Positions 16,101 through 28,300 of a stretch of DNA of 64,000 nt are shown here, one piece after another. Position 1 is the stretch's first letter, and every line of letters starts with the position of its first letter. The translations under genes were made by a program, and so were the position numbers. Below the pieces are notes generated by a model. That model ran no database searches and was not told the origin of the DNA. It saw nothing but the letters and a program-made list of their open reading frames with translations. Origin of the DNA: Clavelina lepadiformis (lineage: Eukaryota; Chordata; Ascidiacea; Aplousobranchia; Clavelinidae); NCBI RefSeq assembly GCF_947623445.1, contig NC_135242.1, positions 24,366,001 through 24,430,000 on the forward strand. The letters are read 5' to 3'.

Positions 16101-16485
16101 AACAATCGTCATATTTTCTGGAATTTTTTGCAATTCTCCAAATTGCAGGTGAATATGTCAAAATTTCTGGAAAAGCTTTTCAAATGTGTGCATAAAGGTC
16201 CTTATAAATGTGATAGTAATTTGTTTACTTTTCAGATTTTTATTGTCGGCGCTTCAAGAACTTCAACATTCTGCTGGAAGAGATCAACTGATATTAGTGG
16301 AGTGGCATGGTGAAGAAGCAGCTCGCGTTCCAGAATTAATTCAACGAACTTTCAACCGAAAGTTTTACAACTTCCTGAGATTCGACCAAAAAAATGACGA
16401 CGAAGTTATGTTCTTTGAAACACTGCGAACTGCTTTCGCGAGCAGCACAGCACTGGATAGGAAACTTCTTGAGAACGGAAAGTGA
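13162..16485 (+). CDS. Toll-like receptor A (LRR-TM-TIR), two exons
   Basis: Innate-immune pattern-recognition receptor at the cell surface or endosome. Exon 1 is 13162-16148, then an 87-bp intron (GTGAAT...TTTCAG), then exon 2 at 16236-16485; together 1078 residues. The start ATG opens a signal peptide (MGWLFILLLKFLLFSGG). An LRRNT-like start (CSRRGLTEVPRNLP, about residue 70) is followed by roughly 20 LRRs, a single C-terminal cysteine cluster (789-861, CFCHEW...CVAC...C) and a TM helix at about 865-886. The TIR domain starts near 920 (KKAFVFFDHSND) and continues in exon 2. One cysteine cluster makes it vertebrate-type rather than Drosophila-Toll-type. Oddities: the BB loop reads RDIDAG (959-964), lacking the usual proline, and box 3 has FFETLRTAF with no FW pair. 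Downstream, a CAB39 gene lies tail-to-tail 0.7 kb away. Ligand unknown. Confidence 0.95.
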
Positions 16486-17211
16486 CGCAACACTATTGAG
16501 TTCATTTGGTGGCAACGCATTTCAACGTTTTAACCAACTTGAACATATTTTTGTGAGCAACAACAAAATTCGAAAAACTTTATTGATGCATAACATATGT
16601 CTGCCATGTTTTTAATAGCATTGTTTTGTGATTTTGCATCCTGTGTTTTATTGTTAAGGCTTTTAGTTGGATTATATTATTTGCATTTTGCTGATTTGTA
16701 ATTGTACAGTCATTGTAGTCAAACTGGCGCAACAAACATTTAAGTTGCAGTGATTTTTGATCATTTAAACTTTGATGAATATATTTTTATTAAATATTAT
16801 TTTAAAAGTATTTTATATTAAAGTGCTCATTTCATTCATTAACATGTAAAATGTTTTATAGTATTTGGCAAATTAAACAGAAGTTATGAAGTGACTTCAA
16901 CTATTTTGAAGTATGCAGTTTGTTATAATTTAGAGTTGAACAGGGAGGTAAATATGTTATAAAAGTAAATTTTAATGAGCAGCTAATTCACAAATCAGGT
17001 GTTAGCAAAAAATACAGTTCAATCAAAGCGCTAATGTTAGTTCTTAAATGGGTTAATAGTTAGCACAAGACAAAGCCATATAAGTGATTAACTTGCAGTC
17101 GGATGAGGCTTGCTATGAAATGCAACAGGTTTGAAAGCAGAAGCATTCAGATATTTTGGAGAAGATTTCCACTGACTAAGTGCACATTATCCTGGTTATA
17201 TTTGTAACATC

Positions 17212-20200
17212 TTAACCACTCAATTCTTTTATCTGAAAGATAAAAATATTCTTCACTTATTTGCAAACATAGTATATTCCAAACAATGTAATGTAATATT
17301 TCGCCTTCCTAATTCTTTTATCCGAGAGAAGATTTAAGACTTAGCAGCGTTTAAAAAAAATGCTTTGATTCGTTCCTTATGAAAGAAACATTCTTCACAT
17401 GAATTTACTGACCTGTTCTATGAGGAAAATTTTCTCATAATGGAACTGTTCATCGTCCGATCTATCGTTTTGGAAAGTGGAAAGAAAATCCACAAGATTT
17501 TCTTGATTTTTCAAAAATATATCAAGAACTGGTTTTGTTTTGTTCGGATTTCCAACAAAGAACTGCAAGAGACAGACACGAGGTTAGACCAGGACATTAC
17601 AACATAGAAACCTAACTTACAACAATGGCAATGCTAGGTAGGTCGTAACGGCTTGCTTTTAATTCAAGGGATGTCAAACACTGGAAAAGGAAAAGATCTC
17701 TGATTTACACAGATATTTATGAGTTAACGTCAGATTACAACATTCAATAAATATTTTGTTACTGATTTCAATTGTTACAGTCACATTCATCATTATGACC
17801 TCATCATCGGACCGATAACTTCAATGCTACGATTGGGCTTGAAACAAAACATATCTTACCTTGAAAACATTGAACGCTTCGAATTGGAGGCTTAGGTTCT
17901 CGGCTCGGAGATTGTTCATAATTAGCTGAAGGTTCTCAGGTTTGCCGACGTATGACATCATAACCGTGATATACGCTTGTTGACCAAACAGTTCAGCCAG
18001 TAGCTGTTGTAAATGGATTTAAAACTCGCTTTCATAACAACAGAAAGATTTTACCAATATGTGAACATAAATTTAGAAGAATTAAATGAATTTTAGTACA
18101 TGCGGCTTTGTCTCAACCACATTCACAAAAAAAACATAAAACTATTTCACAGGCAAAATCGAGAAACAATAAATTTAGTTAGCCTATATGTGCTTAACAC
18201 AAGTTTTATTAGAAATAAATAATCAAAGCCATGTTCAAACAATCATTTTCAGATTTCTGTCGATCGATGATAAAACTGTTTGCAGGAAAAATTCAAATAA
18301 ACACGGCACAAATAAATTTAAACATAAAATAGAATCAAATGGTTTATCGATGAACTAACAAAAGTTACCCTGCACAAACCATATGTGTAAGCACACCAAC
18401 TTCAGGTGACATAATCAAACTAACCTTAAGTGACTGGCACCTCAACAGGCAGTTTTCTGACTCAAGCAAGCGATTGTAAGCCTGAAATACTCGGTCGAAG
18501 TTGTCACTCAAGAATTCAGAGCAAACAGTTCTATGTCTTGTCAGCAGGTCCTACGTGAAACAAGAAGAATTATGCAAACACAGAGAAGCATATTTAAAAT
18601 TATCAAAAATTTTACATGGTATTCGCCTAACTTCAACAATGTTTTTGATTTCAATAACCTTCATGACATTGATCAAGTAATAATATTTATTATGATAAAT
18701 TCAGTTTTGCTTAGAATTGCAATAAAAACATTCGTCATGAACAAACTAACCTTAAAGGTGGCAAAGGCGTCTGAAGCGATTTCAGAATTAGACATCTCAA
18801 CATATTCAAAGAACTTAAAAAATTGGTTATCTTCAAAAATGATGTTTGCGAGGGGTTCATATTGAATGCATTCCCTTAACAGTTTACCACAGAATAGGGC
18901 AATGTCTGGGCTTTCGTATCTGGAAAAAACATAAACTTTAAGGAATCATTCTTAGTAGAATCTGTTTAGTTTTATTCCAGAAAAATCTGCAACCAGACAA
19001 TATTTTCTCACATTAAGTAAAATTAAAATTGTTTCCTTTGAATTGGAATAAGACAAATCTTTTTCAATATTAACATGTATTACCACAATCGTGTTTTTAC
19101 ATTGCATGCAAATAACCCACCCTTCAACTAAGGATACAATTATGTTCTCTGTAGTTGTCAAATATTCGATGGTGGGGAGTCTGCCTTTAGCCTCTCGCTT
19201 TAACAAGGCGAGAAATACTTGAGCGAAATCATTTCTTCCCTGATAAAGTTAAAATCATTAAGATGTTTGCAATCAAAGACCTATTTCGGTCCCACACATT
19301 TCAAGATCTCATTAAATTCTTCGGGAGTACATTGTGCACAACCTCTAAATTGACAAGAGATAAGTTGACCACAATGTCGACCATGACATCACTTCTGTAT
19401 GTTCTCTCGGATATCTGGGCAACAAGTTCTGGCTGTGGTTGGTGTTGCTCAGATCCACACAAAATCGATTTCATCATGACCAGGTTCTCTTTCAGGTCTT
19501 GCTGAGCCTGGAAGCAAGAAACAACAATTACAATTTTGTAAGAAGTTTTATAGCAGGACAAGAACAACATCAGATACTGTCACAACAGGAAAAATGAACT
19601 GTCAACATGGGTTCATAGCTTATTACTAGGGCGATTATTTTTTTAACCTAAAAACGAAAGTTTTCCTAATGCAAGAATCTAAGCTGTTTATTAAATCCTA
19701 AATTAAATCACATCCAAACCAAATAGTCTTGGTGTTTGCTTCAATTTATTCAATGTTATTGGTTAAGCTCAAACTATTGACAATGTGACTAACAGTTTAT
19801 CTCTGTCACTTCACCTCTTGCATGGTGATACCATTTCAGTGCATTTGTAGGGTACCATGAACTACATCTCGATTCTTAAATTTCACAGAACACAATTTTT
19901 ATCAGCCAAAACAGTCAGAGAATTCCCATTAAAAAATAAGACGACAAAGTTTTTGGTACTTTATCGGTTCTTCACATGAATTGCCAAAGATATGTTATAC
20001 ATAACAACAACTAAATACATCATGTTGTCGTGATTAACCGGTCGTCCGCAAACGTGCTTCAAGGCGGCTGCATTTTTATACCAATAGAAAAATGTTTAGA
20101 TTTGTACACCTATGATTATATACGTTTTTCTTTACTTTGCCGAATCACAAAGTCACAAGTCAAAACCACAAAAGATATTTTATATAAACTACATCAGAAT

Positions 20201-21024
20201 TAAACAAATTTAGCAACTGGCATAAGCAAGAGCTTTTTTTATTAGTTGCTCAATTTGATATAGTCGTGGTAATGTAGCACATAAGCTGCAGGCTTGAACC
20301 ACCAAGCTCTAGACCAGTGGTCAGAAAAATGTGGGCCTTCAAGTAAAATGTAATGTTACTTTATCAGTAACGATAAAACAATAATTTTAAACAAAATGTG
20401 AACGCTGAACCTAAATTTTGTATCTCATAATTAACATGTTAAATGTAAGTTGGTCAGAATTAATTGCTATAGTCAGCTTGGGGGATTTCAAACCACACTC
20501 CAACAAACCAAGGTACGTTTTAGTTTCAAGGCCGGAATGCAATTTAAAATCAGTAGCGCGAGTGTATTTTCATCTGTTAATTATCGGTTACCGCATATCG
20601 CTACAATCTATGGAAAGTACGTAACTAGATTAATAAAATGTAATTGATGTTATCTTAATAGCTTCAACAAAAATTAATGTCTGCTGCAAAAAAGAGAAAA
20701 ATATATTGAAATTATTAGTTAGATTGTAATATTCACTGCATTAGGCTGAGTATATTTCACATGTGATGTTGGGACTTCGTTTGCTAATGAAGTGAAAATT
20801 TGGGCCTTTGTGATAAACGTTTGCCAAGTCAAGCCTTTCTAAAAACATTTAACAATGAATTATTATATGCATAAACAAAAATAAAACCTCTACCTTTTCC
20901 ATTTTTTCTTTGCTTGCTTGCTGGTCGGACAAAACCTTAATAGCTGAATTAAGATCGTTTACAATCTCCTGTGGGGTCTTGCTGACATGATTGACATTTT
21001 CAATAGTTCCAAAAAAGAGTCTGA
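17212..21024 (-). CDS. CAB39: CAB39 / MO25 scaffold protein, copy A (5' exon not found)
   Basis: MO25 is a helical-repeat cytoplasmic scaffold that binds the pseudokinase STRAD and activates LKB1 and other STE20 kinases. Exons in gene order: 21024-20894, 19507-19343, 19239-19121, 18919-18751, 18550-18425, 18003-17860, 17562-17413 and 17232-17212. Borders are GT/AG and phases are consistent. Recognisable stretches are [55 protein letters not shown]...[26 protein letters not shown] and [16 protein letters not shown]; the end is IKELSG-stop, matching the family's C-terminus. The initiator ATG must lie in an upstream exon that I could not identify, so the 5' limit is provisional. It is tail-to-tail with TLR A. 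Several positions that agree between copy B and the vertebrate proteins are changed here, so this copy seems the more diverged. Confidence 0.88.
19627..19660. repeat. Remnant of a TAGGGCGATT MITE (unit A)
   Basis: The bases TAGGGCGATTATTTTTTT with the preceding CTTATTAC match the left end and target site of the complete 555-bp MITE at 33027-33581 in unit B. The sequence then jumps straight to downstream unit sequence. The right end and second target copy are missing, so this is an internally deleted descendant of the same insertion. Confidence 0.7.
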
Positions 21025-21537
21025 CTGTGCAGTATATGTATTGAGAACAAGTAGAGTTAATGTTGTACTTGAATCAATATATTTCAGCCAGGACTTAGCT
21101 TGTTAAACCTGAAAGAGGACATTACTTGACAGAAACAGATTTGAACCATATGTACATGCTTTATCTTTTCATCTTCATATCGACACATTGTCGTACGGCT
21201 GTTTCTTTCAATGTTAGTTTGTTTAACATCAGCATGTCTCCAAATTTCAAGACATCTGGTCGAGATGAAATAACTTTGGCGTATGTCCATTGTTTTACAT
21301 TTTACAGTAATTATGTACAAATGTACCACTAGGCATCAGAGGGAAACGTCCGCTGTCATCGAAATCAAAAAAATACATGGCACGTGAGGAAAAAAAAGGA
21401 AACAAAAATCGGGAGCAAAAGGAGGGGGAGAGGAAGACAAAAAATCTTATACAGAAACCACTTTTAAAAAAGGGTACGGTACGGTAAAAAGGTTTGTGAT
21501 AATATTATGAATTAATGTAATGGAAGATTGTGTAAGA

Positions 21538-21712
21538 CAGGGATGTCCAACCTGCGGCCCGCGTGAGATTTTTGTGCGGCCCGCTGGTAATTTTTACTCC
21601 AAAAGTATGTACTTTATGCACCCATTTTCTTGAAATGTAATAGGTTCTGCGGCCCATTGAATTATTTCAAGTGACATTGCGGCCCACTGTAATAAAAGGT
21701 TGGACATCCCTG
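21538..21712. mobile_element. hAT-type MITE with 8-bp target duplication
   Basis: This 175-bp element has inverted ends CAGGGATGTCCAACCT and AGGTTGGACATCCCTG. It is flanked on both sides by the exact 8-bp duplication GTGTAAGA (21530-21537 and 21713-21720). An 8-bp duplication and CAGGG ends are hallmarks of the hAT superfamily. It has no coding capacity and contains several GCGGCCC repeats. It sits in unit A upstream of CAB39 A and is absent from unit B. Confidence 0.93.
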
Positions 21713-21720
21713 GTGTAAGA

Positions 21721-22081
21721 CATAGAATTCTCATCTATCGAATCAGCGAAGCATAACACTGCGTGACGTAATCGATTGCTTCCCGGTTATTGTGCGTGCA
21801 TATATTGCGTGTGTTATTATTCATAGCTGTGCAATGCGTTACAGTCTACTAAGTCAACCCTAGAAAGTGGTCGACTTTATTATGTAGCTGTCCCAATGTT
21901 TTATCTGGATGTATTTGTTCAAAGAAGCTTCAATATAATCAGTATATACAGTTGTGATGCTTGTGTAACAATTGTGAGACTCATATATCATCGAGCGCAA
22001 TAAACAATTCTACGAACAAACATTGTAAGTGAAGTGGTCGCCCTTACAGGTTAAGGTTGAATAAACAACCATTTCATTACA
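21721..22081 (-). repeat. Gypsy-LTR-like fragment (minus orientation)
   Basis: Read on the minus strand it starts TGTAATGAAATGGTTG at 22081 and is the inverted relative of 9791-10095. The first bases resemble the LTR start of the complete gypsy element in this window. The hAT-type MITE lies immediately next to its other end, so the MITE may have inserted into it. Confidence 0.5.
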
Positions 22082-23824
22082 GGTTATATAAAAGGTATAT
22101 CATAATAAACAAAACTTATAAGTACCAAGCTAGGCCTAGCCTTTGCGCAAGTTCCGACAAGTCTAGTACACAAGTGCACAATCACAGGATGCCTTTGCTG
22201 TGTACTAGACCCGTTGACAGTCTGCTATACATTTAAATGATTTTGTAGTCAGTCTATGGAAACAATAAAACTAACATATTTCCGTTTCAATTTTGTTGTT
22301 TTCCTTGAAATTTTCATCGAAAATGTACAGGAAGTAGGTCATATAGCTACGAATTGTAATTGCTAGATTCCATTGCTACTTACTGTCGTGCCTGCAGGTA
22401 ATTGATGAAAATATCAACCTATGTATGGCAACTTGGCAAGCCCATTTTTTCTTCACGTTAAACCTAAAGTGTAGCGATGAATGAAGTCTTATTAAATGGA
22501 CTTAATAGATACCATACATTTTGCAAATAAACACCATAACTGGTTTTTGTTATGTCGTCCAGCAATAGCGCAATTAGTTGATTTTAATTAATGAAGAAAG
22601 AATAAAAAAAAAAAAAAAAAAAATCATTGGTAGGTAATTCCCCTAATATGCAATCGCAGTTCAAATTCCTAATCCAGTAATAGAGATATAGCTTATATTT
22701 GTTTTATTAAGCAATCAGAATTTTTTAATGATTTATAGGGAATGTGTTGACGAAATACTTAAAAAATATTTAATTTTTATTACATGTTTGGGAGAATGTT
22801 GTTCTGTATGAATTTTGTTTTATAATAAATCATAGAGATAAAATTCTGTATAAGCTAGGCTAGGGTTTCCATGGGTCCGCCATTTCGGTGTCGAAATCTG
22901 TGTCCGAGAATAATTCTAAAAAGTGCTCTAATGTACAGAAATTTTGCATCTAGTAAGTTAAGTTTAATTTGAAATATTTTACACGTGTTGTGAAAATGAA
23001 AATTTCAACTTTTTACGGACATTATCAGCTAAAAGGCCTCTTCCTACCGCTAAGTCTAGTGTAATTTTTAGTTAACTTTGCTTTGTGACATAATAATTTT
23101 CATTATTTTCTAATTATGCGAATTGTTTTTTACTTTTTATTTTTCCAGTCATTTGAGTTGGCTAGTTTATTTTGTGGAATCAATTTTGCTCCTTGCTTTA
23201 GTGACCAGACCTACCTTCGTATTTGGTAACTTTTGGATAGCGAATGTAGCAACATAGTTTTATTTTTGTTAAGCGGAAAAAAGGTCTAATATTATTGAAA
23301 CAGAAAGTTGGACTAAAACTAAAAAAATGTGGCAATTCTGTGCTTTTTTTACTCTGTGACAGTGATTCTGTCTTGCGGAAAAATTAGCTTTGGTAGGATG
23401 TAAGAACAAAGGCTCCTTTGAAATGCCGAGTCGTAGCCCGTGTTTGGTGTCGCCTGATGGTGGTCATTGAAACCATCAGGAATTTGTCCTTTTCAGATAT
23501 GGCAACCCTAGTATAGGCCCCTTAATACCTTTTAGCCCCAGACCCACCACGGTCTTAATCCGGCTCTGCTCTCAACAACGCAGACTGCCACATGGTTTAC
23601 TGGGTCTTCAAGCGACATCTTGTGGATAGAAATATTCTCATTGTGAAAACGATTCGAATAATTACGGACAGCGACAACAAAATAATCGCCTCCGTTTGCT
23701 ACAAAAAGCTTGCCAAATAAAATTTTTTTATTTTTTATGATTCATGTGAAACGGCGTCTTATTTCTACCGTGTGGTGGCGCACCGAATAAAAACTTTGAT
23801 CCTTCGATAAAGTTCTATAACTAA

Positions 23825-23952
23825 GCATATTCATAACATTCCCACTTCCTTGCTCGTAGCTTGCTGTTTACTCGTACAACTTGTCAACAAGTCACAAACA
23901 ATCTGCCAAGCTGAATAGAGATTTTCGATTACGTCATAATGAACGCGACTTT
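23825..23952. repeat. Direct repeat of the TLR upstream block, left copy
   Basis: About 128 bases starting GCATATTCATAACATTCCC are repeated with few changes at 24800-24930. The right copy is the conserved block upstream of TLR B. The pair brackets about 850 bases holding a zinc-finger-like gene fragment. Confidence 0.85.
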
Positions 23953-24302
23953 CCCTTCCGTCGTTTGCTTGGATCCACCATACAGAAGTAACAATCTGTG
24001 AGATGGTTTGTGGGCTCACGCCAGACACGGGGGATAGCAAAACGCATTGCCCTTTTCTCTCCCCTAAACCAACCTTCTAGAGTACGACGGCAGTATTCGC
24101 ATATGACGTGTGGTGCCCAATGTTTATCTTGGTCACCGACTGGCATGCGAAAGTATGCATGATAGGCTTCTTTCGCACGCCTGCAACTCTCCAGACAGTG
24201 CTTTTTTTGCAAAGAACTCACCACACACATAGCAGAAGGAATCTGCTGAGTACTTGCAACCACGGCGAGCCATACCACACTTTTAATAATGGCGATAGAA
24301 TT
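23934..24302 (-). pseudogene. Fragment of the transposase-like family: N-terminal Cys-rich domain only
   Basis: Read on the minus strand, a start-like segment (MARRGCKYSADSFCYVCG) is followed, after one frameshift near 24200, by DQDKHWAPHVICEYCRRTLE, then IPRVWREP and DCYFCMVD. These match the N-terminal Cys-rich domain of the interrupted gene at 58643-59104 in order and spacing: CxxC, HWAPxVICxxCR, DCYFC. The frame then runs into the duplicated TLR upstream block, and no C-terminal domain follows. The frameshift and truncation mark it as a dead copy. It lies between two direct copies of the TLR upstream block. Confidence 0.8.
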
Positions 24303-24799
24303 AAAAAATCTGTAAAGATTCAATAAGAAAATAAACCTTCTAAAACTATTAACACAATTAGACACACTACCTTTCTAAAAACAGTAAAGTTCATTTGAAA
24401 CTAAGCATGCTATTGCAGCAAAAACAACTTACCTGTATGTAGGTCTACAAAGCAGCAAAATTGACTAAATTGCTCGTGCTGTAAAAAATCTCCACTTTAT
24501 TTGTTACATAACAAAAAATAAAGGGCTCAGTCTACTAGCAGAATCGAATTGTTACGCAATTGTATCCATTATGAGGTAACTATCACTAGAAGTAACTAAA
24601 AGAAAGTTTTCAATTTAATCTACAAGCTTCTTCCATAAGAAGAATGACAAATTTCAAAGTAGTCTTAGCAACACAACCGAAGTTATGGTGGTATAACTAA
24701 GATTTTTCATGTTTTTTCGGCATAAGCAAACAGAATATAGCAATTATTTCACAAGGACAAAGACAAAGACAACTTTTTTTTTTGTTACATAGTGATAAT

Positions 24800-24930
24800 T
24801 TTGCATATTCTTAACATTCCCACTTCCTTGTTCGTAGCTTGCTGTTTACTTGTACAACTTGTCAACAAGTCACAAACAATCTGCCAAGCTGAATAGAGAT
24901 TTTCAATTACGTCATAATGAACGCGACTTT
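24800..24930 (+). promoter_or_regulatory. Conserved upstream block of TLR B (putative promoter/enhancer)
   Basis: The block lies about 400-540 bases before the TLR B ATG and is conserved at 60590-60712, at a similar distance before TLR D. Shared elements in the same order are CACTTCCTTGTT (ETS-like GGAA core on the other strand), TCACAAACAATC, AGCTGAATA, TTTTCAA and a CRE-like CGTCA followed by AATGAACGC. Neighbouring non-coding sequence is less conserved, which suggests selected binding sites or the core promoter. No TATA box is evident. A direct copy lies at 23825. Confidence 0.55.
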
Positions 24931-25336
24931 TTTCTGCATAAAATAAGAATCCCTTCTGAGAAATAAGGAGACGACGATTAAAAGAGCGAGTTGGTGAATT
25001 AAGAAGTTGTTCAGCGAGAGAAGAAAGAGTTAAGTTAAAAATTCATTTACAACAAGCTTGTGATTTACTTCACTGTTACAAGTTGAATTACAACATTCTA
25101 AGAATAAGCAAGTTAAAGGGCTATCTGAGGTCAAGTCAAGTAAACATATATATAAGACATTATGTGATAATAACAAATTACAAACATAGACTCGCAAAGA
25201 AAGTTGTGAAGGAGAAGTTATGCATAGATTTGAAAGCAAAAGACTTTAACATAAAGATCATCGAAAAAAGTTTAATCGTTTTATTTATTTTGAAACTTTG
25301 TAGCTAGTGCTCACCGGTAAATTGCTTTCATAGAAC

Positions 25337-28300
25337 ATGGGCTGGTTGCTCATATTGTTGCTGAAGTTTCTCCTATTTTCTTGCGGATCTTCTAGAAATC
25401 TTCTGAATCCTTGCGATAGGGCGGTTATTACAAATATATTTGATATGGAGACGTCTGCGTGGTCAACGGTAGCTTTGGCCTTTGAACAAGACATATTTAA
25501 AGGAAGCAAAACTTGGTTTAATCGCAGCTATGTTTACATTAACTGCTCGTGTCGAGGACTAACAGAAGTTCCCCAAAATTTGCCGGAAGCGTTAGATCTG
25601 AACTTCAATGTGATAAGACGAGTAAAGGCGACTGATTTTGTTTCTTATCCCAATATAAGTTTGTTGTTTTTGGAAATGAACTGCTTGGACACCGTCAGAC
25701 CTAGTGGTGTCAGACCTTTGCCACCATGCAATGGCGATCTTTACATTGAGCCTGGTGCGTTGAAACGACTTGTTTATTTGAAACATTTAAATTTGGTTGA
25801 CAGCAAACTTCGTGAATTTCCACGCCACTTACCAACTTCTCTGAAAGTATTAGATATAAGTTTTACCGGGCTTCCTGACGTCACTGCGCAACTTCGAGAG
25901 TTACCCAACTTAAATGTTCTAGTAAGCATAGGCAATTGCTATTTTGTAAAAGATGTCGACCGTTGTCCAAAAAATTTTACAATAACACAACCGCTCTTTT
26001 CCGGTCTACAGTATCTTGATTTGGCCGTTAACAACTGGAGAATGATCCCAGGATACTTACTCGGAACCCAACTAAAAGTTCTTTCGTTGGCAATGAACCC
26101 CATACTTCGTTTAAGCAAAAATGACTTTGTGAACGCAACAAGTTTAGAAATGTTAAATTTGTGCAGTATGTCACTTATCAAATCGCTTCGATCACTTATC
26201 ATTGAGGATGGGGTGTTTGATCCATTGATACATCTTAAGTATCTCGATTTATCGTTCAATCTTGTTCAATTTTTAACAGACGGAATATTTAAAAACAACA
26301 AAAATCTTGAAATGTTGGATCTTTCTTTTAATTGTTTAAAACTGACGATATTCGAACCAACATACTTGGTCAATCTGCATAAACTACGATATGTTGATTT
26401 GTCTAGTAACAATGTGTCGGTATGCGGAACTGCGGAACCAATCAAATCACTTCGTTTGGGCCAAGCTTTTGCATCTTTGTCTTCTCTTAAAACAATAATA
26501 TTTGGGAATGAAAGAAAGCATGTTCACTCAGTTTTGGTTTCCATGGAATTTCACGAAATCGACAATCAATCATTTTCTAATTTATCAAACTTAACTCATC
26601 TATCCACGATCGATATCTCCTATTGCAATGTTCATCACATTTCCTCCGATGCATGGTCTGGATTACGTCATCTTAAATCCATTCGAGCCTCGAATAACAT
26701 TTTAAGCTTTAAAGAGGACGCGTTAAGTAAAAAAGATTTTCAAACTTTACAAACAAGAATTCTAGAAAAACACTTCAGTTTTCTAGAAAAAAATTTCGAA
26801 CAGCATAAAAAACGAACTTTCAAGATACCGGATTTGGAATGCAAAAAAAGCGGTTTACTTGACTATTCAAACAACCAAATTACAACCATATCTGAACAAA
26901 AAGCACTTCTGTTATCAAAGACAACTATTCTTGACCTATCACAAAATCGAATAAGTGTGATAAGATCAGATGATTTGAGACACCTGATAAATTTGTGCAG
27001 CATCGACCTGTCTCATAATCCTCTTAGAAGTATCGATCCTTTCACTTTCAGTAACTTGTCGAGTCTGCGTGAGTTTGATATTGTTGGGAAACATATGGAC
27101 CCGTATCTTGATTTGTCCTTTCTTCTTCACTTCAATCCTTACTCTAAAGTCGAGTTAAATTTGCGGACTCCAGCTGGAATGTTGGTTTTAGGTTTTATAC
27201 GTTTGAATCATTTATACAGAGCTAACATGAACTCGTCCATAGTAGAACTTAACATCGCGCAAAGTGTTTTGAACTTTCCACATGAATACGAAGGAAAAGG
27301 TTTTTTCAAGTTTATGCCCAAGCTCAGACATCTTGTACTCAGAGATTGCAAAATTTCTTCGCCTATTCCAGACTATTGGTTTCAAGGATCAGACCATCTT
27401 GAAATCTTGGACTTGAGCCATAACAAATTGGCCACATTTCCATCGACATCTTTAAAAATCTTGAACAAGTTGCATTCCTTAAATTTAGATTTGAATAATA
27501 TCATTGAACTAAACGGAAACTTGACTGTTTGCCCCAACTTGAAACATTTTACTATCGCCCATAACAAAATCAAGTTTATTCAACCAGGATTCTTTTTGCA
27601 TTTGAAACTTGAAACCCTTGATCTCAGTCACAACTACATAACTCAACTAGACTCAAGTATTTTCAGCAAAGATGTGTTGAATTCACTTCAGTATTTGGAC
27701 ATAAGATGGAACGAACTCGATTGTTTTTGTCATGAGTGGCAGAAATTTTATCGTTGGTATATTTCTGATGCAAGTGACAACACCAAACTTCCTGGCTTTT
27801 ATCACAAATGCACTTCGATTATTGACCAATATTATGGCGGGTGTGTGGCGTGCCATTCCCCGCTGAATTTGCGTGGTCGCCCGGTGTCTCGATACGGAAT
27901 TAACACATCGTGTGATTTGCAGACACATCTCAAGTACACAATCGCATTCACAATATTCTTTGTATTATTCATGTTATGCGGCAGTGTTGGTTATAGCAAA
28001 TGGTTCAAGAGATTGATATTTCGGAAAGTCAATGAATATTTCAGAGTTCAAGCATTGAAGCCAAGCGACGTTTCTTCAAGATATTCTACAAACGAAGGCA
28101 AGAAAGCTTTTGTATTCTTTGACCACAGCAATGATGAACTGGGTGATTGGGTGGATGATAAACTGGTACCTGGGATGATTAACGGAAACCCTTCCATTGA
28201 ACTTCTCTTAGCTGGTCGCGATATCGATGCTGGCATGTCTCCAAATGAAAATCTTCTCCGTCTTATCACGAAGAGTCGGAAAACAATCGTCATATTTTCT

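Larger units (their letters stand above)
13162..23680. repeat. Segmental duplication unit A (TLR A + CAB39 A + tail)
   Basis: Gene order, intron positions and non-coding sequence in this block recur in 25337-43611. Shared non-coding parts include the TLR 3' UTR, the CAB39 introns, the GGCCTAGCCTTTG segment (22130 versus 34720) and the last 1.4 kb (22240-23680 versus 42170-43608). Unit A carries extra sequence at about 21240-22100, containing a hAT-type MITE and an LTR fragment that unit B lacks. At about 22240 it keeps the site into which the large transposon of unit B was inserted, without the element. Confidence 0.85.

Noticed and set aside
16186-16485. Apparent separate small gene starting inside the TLR A intron
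   Set aside because: From 16236 it is the second TIR exon of TLR A; the start codon lies in intron sequence.
21386-21445. Purine-rich run as a retrotransposon polypurine tract
   Set aside because: No LTR begins next to it; treated as simple sequence.
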